DNA from: Phlebotomus papatasi | Lineage: Eukaryota; Arthropoda; Insecta; Diptera; Psychodidae | Direction: 5' to 3' | DNA length: 64,000 nt | Assembly: GCF_024763615.1 (NCBI RefSeq) | Contig: NC_077224.1 | Span: 16,957,078-17,021,077 of the forward strand | Part shown: positions 56,831 to 64,000 of the stretch, piece by piece | How positions within the stretch are numbered: the first letter of the stretch is position 1 | Layout: each line of letters opens with the position of its first letter | Notes under the pieces: generated by a model | What the model was told of the DNA's origin: nothing | The model's input: only the letters and a program-made list of their open reading frames with translations | Databases searched by the model: none | Position numbers and translations under genes: made by a program

Positions 56831-57337
56831 CTTCATCTAAGAACAGTTTCCACAAAGTAAATATGGAAAAATCCTTGCTTTTTTCCAATGTAGGGTAAAT
56901 TAAGCTAATTCAAAACCTGCTCCAAATGGAAATTTTTCGCTATTCCAAATGGAAACGTCATTGTTTTCATGATAAATACAGTACTAAATTATTCATAACC
57001 ACAAATTCATTCATATTCACAAAATTTTATTTGTTAATTTCTCAGAAAAATTAAAAGTGTACCTTTTCACCATCGAATTTTTCATCGGTCGACCATGTTT
57101 CCCAATGAAAAACACAATGAGGTGACTGTTGTTTATTCGTTTTGTTTAACATTTATGTCATATTTCCGGCTAAGTTTAGTTAAAAGTGCTAATCTTTATT
57201 GTTACCGGTACGTAAAGTTTTCAAATGAAATAATTACCTATTTCGTGAACAAAATGAGTTTTTCTGAAGTGTCTGCAAATGCTTCAATAGGAAACCCCGG
57301 AAATATGATTTTTTTGAGACATTTTCTTATTGTTTTA

Positions 57338-57556
57338 GAAGGGAAAGGAGAAAAGACCAGGAATAATAAGAAATCCTGCACTCAGGAGCAACTCAACAAG
57401 ATTTTGGAAGCCTTTCGTCGCGGTTTCACCACTTACAGTGTTTGTCTCCAATTAGAAACTTTCCCTTGTCTCCATTTGAATCAATATGCTTCCAATAGAA
57501 TCATTTTACGCTTGCGTATTTTACTTGTATTTAAGAAGTTTTCAAATTATATCTGA
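57338..57556 (+). pseudogene. Pogo-like HTH frame, decayed
   Basis: Following TTTTCTTATTGTTTTAG (acceptor-like), the frame reads EGKGEKTRNNKKSCTQEQLN, then KILEAFRRGFTTYSVCLQ. Thr-Gln-Glu-Gln-Leu, Leu nine residues after the Cys that replaces the usual Tyr, and Gly at +15 match the HTH at 13109. The Met-Pro has been lost. The second HTH half and all catalytic parts are gone. The 153-codon frame that begins at 57095 includes this segment, but its upstream half shows no similarity. Confidence 0.6.
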
Positions 57557-57664
57557 AGAATTTTCATTAAACAGTAACATTTTATAAGAGTCATGGAGCA
57601 TATTTATGTAATTTTCTTCGGAAAAAATACGAACTTAATGTGGTGAATCTTCTGTCAAAGTTAA

Positions 57665-57804
57665 CCCTTTAAGGACGAGAAGGTCAAAAATCGAAGGTCA
57701 GAAAAAAACAATTTTTCTGACTTTTTAGAGCAAAACATAACTTTAGAAGATCGTAGGAAAAATTTCATTTTTGGGTCACCGGTGACCCAATCGCCCTTAA
57801 AGGG
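57665..57804. mobile_element. 140-bp piggyBac-like MITE nested in the pogo-like element
   Basis: TTAA at 57661-57664 and 57805-57808. Left CCCTTTAAGGACGAGAAGG, right complement CCCTTTAAGGGCGATTGGG. The inner GGTCACCGGTGACC is a perfect palindrome near the right end. Ends match the element at 7443-7932. Confidence 0.85.
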
Positions 57805-57929
57805 TTAAAGCGTCTGGAAATGGTTTTGAATTAGTTCATTTACTCTATTTAAAATATCTCCTTTATGTTACAAAATGAAATTTAGCAGAATACGTGTGTT
57901 CATTTAAATTTTGTCAGACTATCTACCTT

Positions 57930-58150
57930 TATCTCCGGCTGAAGGTGTAGAAAATAGGCGTGAGAACAGCTGGTGCTGGCATCTGTTCTCAATTTCAAAT
58001 TCTCAGGTCTCAAGTCTTTTTAACAAATATCCTATACTGTTTACAAAATATATAAAGATAAGCGTTTTTTTTCGTTTAAACAATTCGGTTCAGTGATAAT
58101 GGCAACTTTTTCCGCCTGAGGGCGCTGGCAACTGATTTCAGTTTTCAGTT
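57930..58150 (-). repeat. GCGCC/GCCCTC dispersed repeat units (minus)
   Basis: The complement of 58090-58140 reads CAGTTGCCAGCGCCCTCAGG. GTTCTCAATTTCAAATTCTC at 57983 also occurs at 62480. Related to the plus-strand tandem units at 59391-60110. Confidence 0.5.
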
Positions 58151-59380
58151 CCTAAATTTTTAACCTTAAAATTTCGTCTAATTAAGTACAGATTCACAAA
58201 GAACTTTGAAATTCTTGTTTATTGGAGTTTTCATATTATAAGTGACAGTGTTTGATATTTGATCCTTGGCAAATGTTCTTGTGTGAAATATGATGTAAAT
58301 GTTGAACATTTAAGTAAAATCTTTTTAGATTAACATTGTCAAATATATACAAGCTGTTAAAACATCAAAATTGTAAAATTGTACGTACTCCTCATAAAGT
58401 AATTATCATAAGATGCAGAGCATAATTATCAAATGTTAAAGTTGTTTCAATTTAGAATCTTCTTGTTTCGAGTTGTTTTCTAGGACAAAGTGCAAAAGTT
58501 CCTCTAACTTTGAACTTTTGATATGTTCTCAAGCACTGAGAGAAAAAGTTAAAGGAGAATAAATTATACAAACCACCCCAATTATTAAAGGGCTACTGGG
58601 AAGAGAAATATTCTTTGGTGTGAGGTAAGAAAAACAGCGAGAAAAAAGAAATGTACAAAAAATATAAATTTCAAATGTAAACTCATTATTTTCATCTTCA
58701 TTTTCTCTCTTACGTTTTGGGTGTGTGCAAAATGTGTACAATTTCCGAGTGTTTGCAATTCTGAGAATATTCGTGGCGGTATTTTTCTCTCAAGATTGTG
58801 AGGATAGTATGCAATTTTTGAGATTGCTTGCTTGGACGATTTCTGCGTTCTTTTTTTTTCGTGGTACTTGCTCAAGTGGGTGAATCCTCTCTAAGAATAG
58901 CATTATTCCTATGAAGAACATAGGGGCAGGGGAGGGGACCTTTATTGTTTTTGCTTACTGCTGCAGCTTTTGCTTCAGGATTGAAGAACTTGACAATCAT
59001 TGAGATTCTAGAAAAGCAGGAAGCTTTATTTCTCTTTTTTTTGCGCTCTTATCGTGTCTTTTAGTGTGTCATTCGTTTGTATTTGCCATTTTCATATCTT
59101 CAATCTTGTGGTGTTGTCTCTAGCTTTCACTTCAATAATCGTCATTGTGCAGAAATCATCAAGTGCGGTGTATATGTTTGGGGTGGGAGAGACAAGAGAC
59201 GTTTGAGAAAGATGATAAAGTCCCCATCATTTGTGGCTCACAGCACTTTGGTAATTTTGATAAGTAAATTATCTTTTTTATGCACACTCCTAAGATATGT
59301 GTGTTTATTAAGTTTGTTTAGAGAAAAAAATACTCAATTCCAGCAATTTTTGGACTAAAGACTTGTGTATTTGAAATCGA
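58151..59380. other. Gene-free stretch
   Basis: 58532-58570 (AGCACTGAGAGAAAAAGTTA) might be a fragment of the CACTGAG family. Otherwise no gene or repeat recognised. Confidence 0.4.
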
Positions 59381-59390
59381 GGAGAACTAT

Positions 59391-60125
59391 CAGCGCCTCT
59401 CGTGGAAAAAAACAGAGCCCTCCTGTGGCGAAAAAGAAAGCTAGTGTCATAGAATTAAAATGAACACACGTATCCTTCTAAGTTGCGTTTTTCAACATTA
59501 GAAAAATAATACAAATTTAACAAGAAAAAAACAGGAACAGTTTTTCTATATTTATTTTGTAGAAACTGTTTTTAAATGAAGATATTTATTTGAACATTTT
59601 TAAGAATATTGTAGAAAAATGTCAAAATACAGAAATAGAGAAAAATAATGAACTCTTTTAGAAAAAAAATTGCTTAATACACACCGAAGTTTTTGACTTA
59701 AAACTCGAAAATTAGAAACAGCTGCTATAGCACCTCTCGCGGGAGAAGACAGCGCCCTCATGCGGCGAAAATGCTTGTCAATGTCACAGGCTTGAATTGA
59801 ACGAACCTTTACTGCTAACTCGCATTTTTTAATTTTAAAAAGATAAACTAAATGTTTAAATGAAAAAAAAACTACTATTATTACATAATTACTTTGTGGA
59901 AACTATCCTTGGATAAACGAGATTTGTATAAAAAATTGTAGAAAAGTTTAAAAATATAGAAATAAAAGAAGTTCCACATACAAAAAAATAACCTAAAAGA
60001 AGTTTTCGACTAGGGTTGAGAATTTAAAATTGAGAACAGTTGCCAGCGCCACATGCGGGAGAACGCAGAGCCCTCATACGGAGGAAAACTTTCTCACTGC
60101 CAGTGTTACACTAAAATTTATCCTG
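59391..60125 (+). repeat. Tandem repeat, about 2.3 units of 316-337 bp
   Basis: CAGCGCCTCTCGTGGAA at 59391, TAGCACCTCTCGCGGGAGAA at 59728 and CAGCGCCACATGCGGGAGAA at 60044 are each followed by CAG(A/C)GCCCTC..G(C/A)GG(C/A)GAAAA and a shared AT-rich body (TGTAGAAAAnTnTnAAAATA). Repeats of opposite orientation lie at 57.9-58.1 and 62.0-62.5 kb. Confidence 0.75.
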
Positions 60126-62049
60126 TCTCTAATCTGATGAATATTGAGTCACATATAGAAGTCTCTCTCTACTAACTGACAATTCTCTGTACGACAACAA
60201 CAAGTGTCAAAATAAATGTCAAAAATGTGAAATTTTTCGATCGGTCAAATTTAAATTTGACACATTCAACGATTTCTTTTTTTTTGTACATATCCCTTGA
60301 AAACTTCAAAAAATAGTTACATAAAAAGCAGAATATGTTCAAGTGTACTTGCTCGATAAAATCCCTTTAATACACACAGATTGAATCCATATAGGAAATT
60401 CCAAAGTACCATCCAACCCTTAAAAGCACACACATCACAGTACAGCAAACAAAATATTATGGATTATGGACTTTATACATGGTTCATCTACTTATCCATG
60501 AAAACCTTAAGGCAGGATCAACATTCTTACAAAAAAGTAATGTATAAATAGGAGAAATAATATTGAAATGACGAAGGTATAATGGAAAAGCACCCAGGAA
60601 AATTGAAATAATACACATATAAAAGAGATATATTTTATGGGACTGAAAGAGAGACACTTTTCTCCAAATTGGTATATGTTACAACAAAAAAAATCTCCTG
60701 GGGATTTGAATAGATGAGAACAGGGCAGTTTTGGGTCATTTCCAATTTATCAACAAGGTACTTAATTTTGAGAACTAATCCATAACTAAAAGTGCATATC
60801 ATAAGATTCACCAGTTGAACATTTTATAAATGTCTTAAACACTCCCATTAGCTAAAACGCATTGTCAATGCTTTTCACTAGGAGCTTTGTCCAATTGCAT
60901 AAAATAAGTCCTTAATAAGTACTTATTAAGTACTTAATTAAGGTTATTTTTGGGTGACAGTTAGTAGTGACATTTGGTGGGAAAAAGTGAAAAAACTGGA
61001 ATAGAGAATACGATGGACACATATTAACCAATTGATAGAATATGACATGCCAGGAAAACATAAAATCGAAATGTAATTAAATGTGTCAATTTATATTTCA
61101 TAAGTTTATCAGAAAGCTCTCCACATTTCCAATATTCTTTTTTTTTTTACTAGTAATCCTCATAATATTCTTATTGAAAATAAATTCGGAATTTTTGGCA
61201 GTTGTAGTCTTAGCATCTCAGCAACTTATATTTCAATTTTATACATATCACAATATTATTGTCAAATAAGAACAGTTTACGAGTTATGGGCCATTTCCAT
61301 TATGAAATTTTTCAACAAATTTGTTGAAATTCAACTCTGTAAGGGTGCTTTTATAAGAAAATTTCAATTGGTTAAACTTTTGCGCATAAAAGTTTAAAAA
61401 TAAAAATTGGAAACAGTTTCCACACTGTTCCCACCGTGTACAGCGCCACCTAACGAGTTTTTTTTCTGGCACTTGCATACCAGTGAGTTGTCAGTTGAGC
61501 GAATGCCCATAAAAAAAACTTGTTTTCATTTCACAGTGAAGACGTTTTTAAATGAAATTCTAGTAATTGTGGGTTCCTTGGAAGTGAAAATAGTACTTTC
61601 AGTGAGAAAATGTCACTGTGCGTAGGATACAGCATTCCCTGTACTTTGATTTACGGTAAAAACGGGCAGAGTGTGAGAAGTGTGTCAAAAAAAATATCGT
61701 TGCTGTTTGAAAATGATAATAGTTACAATTTTCCCTAATTATCTCTTTCAATCCTTCAATTTGCATACAAAAAGACTAAAGATATCCTTTGGCTGTGATT
61801 TCACAAAGGTTTCGATTGTTTCTATCCTTTTTTACTATGAAACTAAATCAAAACAACCAATTGTCAAAGATATATTCGGATTCAAAAATTGGCTTCTAGT
61901 GAATTCTCATGTGAAATGAGAAGAACAAAAATTTGAAATTTTTCTGCTGGAAATAACCCACTATCATCAATATTTTCATTTTTTTTACAATTTTTGAAAG
62001 TATAAAAAAAATTTTCACTATAAATTAACGTGAAGAAATGCCAAAAATT
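60126..62049. other. Gene-free stretch
   Basis: 60905-60950 has TTAATAAGTACTTATTAAGT-type palindromic sequence like that at 34425-34515. 61308-61331 is a short perfect palindrome around CAACAAATTTGTTG. 61438-61450 has a lone CAGCGCCACC. No gene seen. Confidence 0.45.
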
Positions 62050-62520
62050 CACAGACATTAGAAACTTGATCTTCTGCTTGAGGGCACTGTTTTCTCCCAC
62101 GAGTGGCGCTCGGAACTGTTCTCAATTTTTAATTCTCAATTATCTATATTAAATTAAACATGGATTTCACTTAATTTTCTGCTTTCTAAATCTACAAATC
62201 TTTTCTTAAAACAGAAACTATATAAAATTTCAATTTTTCAATTGTGAAAATCCTCTTAATGATTCTTAACTAGAATTTTGAATTCTTTGTTGAGAATAGC
62301 ATTTCTATTTTTTGCCGCATATTTATCTTTTTTAATTTATAAGTTTATTAATTTATTTGTTTTTTTATGCTCTATCTAATTTAACGCTAATCATTGGTTC
62401 ATTTTTCCTCTCGGTTATCATTTTATTAGCAACCCTTTTCTCCACATGAGGGCGCTATATGCCTCCGCGAGGGGCGCTGGAAAATGTTCTCAATTTCAAA
62501 TTCTCAACCGTTTAGTCGAA
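62050..62520 (-). repeat. GCGCC/GCCCTC repeat, two units in minus orientation
   Basis: The complements at 62105 (GAGCGCCACTCGTGGGAGAA) and 62478 (CAGCGCCCCTCGCGGAGGCA) match the plus-strand units at 59391. Unit spacing is about 375 bp. TTGAGAACAGTTCCGAGC-type sequence precedes each. Confidence 0.7.
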
Positions 62521-64000
62521 TTTCAAATTTTACCTTGCTTAAACGTTTTTTTTCTCAAATCTTTTATTTTAAGAATATGATTTTATTCGACATTTCTTCA
62601 TTTCCAATATTACCCCGTTCGCCCCTATTCTACACAAACAAACAAAAATCACACAAATTTTTTTTAAGAAAAAAGATACTCTGTAAACCACTCTTACTTT
62701 TTCATCCTTCTCATCTCTGAATTCTTCATCTATTTGCATTTGTCCAAGCTAAAGAGACAAAGTAATCAGCTTAAAATTTTTCCTCATCTTTTAGGTACAT
62801 TTATAATAACTTTTCTCCATCTCATAGTGCATTTTTTATATATATCCCTCTATACACTTTTCATCTTTCTCATTTTGATCTTTCTTTTCTTTTATTAAAT
62901 TTTGCTAAACGACTGTTTGCAGAAAATGATACAACATTTCTCTTAAAATCACCAGAAAAAAACTATATTATACTTTGCTTTTTTTATTAATGAAATGAAT
63001 ACCCAAGATGATGGTTGGTATGGTGAATTGTTGTTAAGAAAATATAGAAAAAAAGATACAGTATGTAGTAATAAGGGAAAAAATTGTTAGTGAGTTCAAA
63101 GAAAATTTATAATATATAAATATTAAAATATTACAGCACCGTCGAAAAGAGTATACAAAAATCCAAGAAAAAATATTCTTGGATGAGTTAACTCTTCAGA
63201 GATTTTTTAAACCAAAGAAAAAACCACCCCTTACATCAAAACATTTGGTTTCTTCATAGAACATTATTTTTTTAGCAAAAGAAATCCAAACTGATAACAT
63301 CTTCATTCTGAATTATTCAATTTGTCTTATTTTTAATGTATTCATGTCCTTAACAGTTTGATAATTATTTCCCAACAAAATTTAGATAAATTTGTTATTC
63401 CAAGAACAAAGAAAAAGATGTACATAGCAAAAAAAAATAAAACTTGCAAAGGGTAATTTTAAAATCACATGGTAGATGAGAAAAGAAAATTGGGTTGTTC
63501 TCGATTTATTATCCCTACTTGGGAATTCATCTTGTGCCTTTTTCTCCTCCCCGTACCACCCCCAAATTTTCCCTTACATTTTATCCCTTTCCGTGAATCC
63601 CTACCTCCTTCCCCTTGGAGGAAAAAAAAAGAAAATCAAAATGTGGGATATGGTACCAAAAGACAAAGAATTAATGGAAAATTCCCGAGATTCCTTTTAC
63701 TTCTTCCTCATTTCATGCAGTGATCCTCATTTACAGAATAATATCAAAAATGACAGAGGATGAGAATTCCATGAATTTATTATATTCTATTGAGGGTGAA
63801 TCTAATTGTAATATATAGAATTTTGCGTAAACCTAATGTATAGTGAAGCTTAATGCAAAAATTTCTCTGGGAAAACTCAATTTGGAGGAAAATATTGAGG
63901 TTACAGTAGGTTAATGAAAAGCCAAAGTGCACTTCATTCATAAAAAAAAGGAAATATTATTTATAAAACTGAGACGTTGCAACACAAAATTCGATAAAAA
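62521..64000. other. Gene-free stretch to the end of the window
   Basis: AT-rich with C- and CT-rich tracts. Overlapping frames at 63469-63763 are not gene-like. No repeat recognised. Confidence 0.5.

Larger units (their letters stand above)
56893..57845 (+). mobile_element. 953-bp pogo-like element, AGCTAATTCAAAACC ends
   Basis: Left GGGTAAATTAAGCTAATTCA then AAACC. Right complement GAGTAAATGAACTAATTCAA then AACC. TA at 56891-56892 and 57846-57847. It contains an HTH frame behind an acceptor-like sequence and a nested 140-bp TTAA element. The words CCAAATGGAAA recur beneath the left end, and CATGATAAATACAGTAC is shared with the MITE at 36013. Confidence 0.82.

Noticed and set aside
57095..57337. 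Upstream half of the 153-codon frame
   Set aside because: No similarity to any HTH-element start. It runs into an acceptor-like tract before the HTH, so it is probably untranslated or intronic.
58532..58570. CACTGAGAGAAAAAGTTAAA as a fifth CACTGAG MITE
   Set aside because: Only about 20 bp match the terminus, and no right end or internal similarity was found.

Overview
No host gene can be recognised in this window. The DNA is AT-rich. It is full of poly-A/T runs, CT and AG microsatellites and C/G-homopolymer patches. Only short chance reading frames occur, and none shows conserved domains over exon-like lengths. What can be supported is a very high density of small DNA transposons: TA-, TTAA- and 8-bp-target-site elements, foldback MITEs and tRNA-like SINE fragments. 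This looks like intergenic or intronic DNA of an insect. A dipteran is my best guess from the mix of pogo, piggyBac and hAT relics, but the sequence does not prove it.

Layout. 0-9.4 kb: TA-flanked elements, two foldbacks built from a CCGAAAGCCAAAAT-like monomer, a pogo/Tigger MITE that keeps the start of its transposase, a TTAA (piggyBac-like) element, and a 1.26 kb TA element containing a 39-bp near-perfect hairpin. 11.2-13.6 kb: a pogo-like element with an intron and a helix-turn-helix (HTH) reading frame, interrupted by a 1.47 kb TA element. 15-18.6 kb: a degenerate tandem array split by a TA element that itself carries a 128-bp hAT MITE, then two copies of a GTATGACATTGTCATATGAC foldback. 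20.3-27 kb: an interrupted old copy of the GGACAG element, three CACTGAG MITEs and a 248-bp higher-order tandem repeat. 28.4-33 kb: an ACCGGT-rich composite repeat with tRNA-like pieces, and a 1.87 kb inverted-repeat element. 36-38 kb: four adjacent TA elements. 39.7-41.4 kb: a GC-richer island with two unrecognised ORFs between two foldbacks. 43.7-45.9 kb: four copies of one palindromic MITE in a degenerate CTGACCAAAATT array. 47.6-50.1 kb: nested palindromes and a tRNA-like block. 52.4-57.8 kb: second copies of several families plus another HTH-bearing element. 57.9-62.5 kb: a dispersed, partly tandem ~320-bp repeat. Most of 33-36, 50-52 and 62.5-64 kb is featureless.

The unifying observation is that many seemingly unrelated elements share one architecture: a TA target site, termini of the form GGG(n)nAA(A), family-specific subterminal words, and, in the longer ones, a first reading frame beginning Met-Pro-(Lys/Gly) followed by a pipsqueak/pogo-type HTH with the same residue spacing. 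I infer a radiating lineage of pogo-like transposons whose termini converge while the subterminal binding words diversify.
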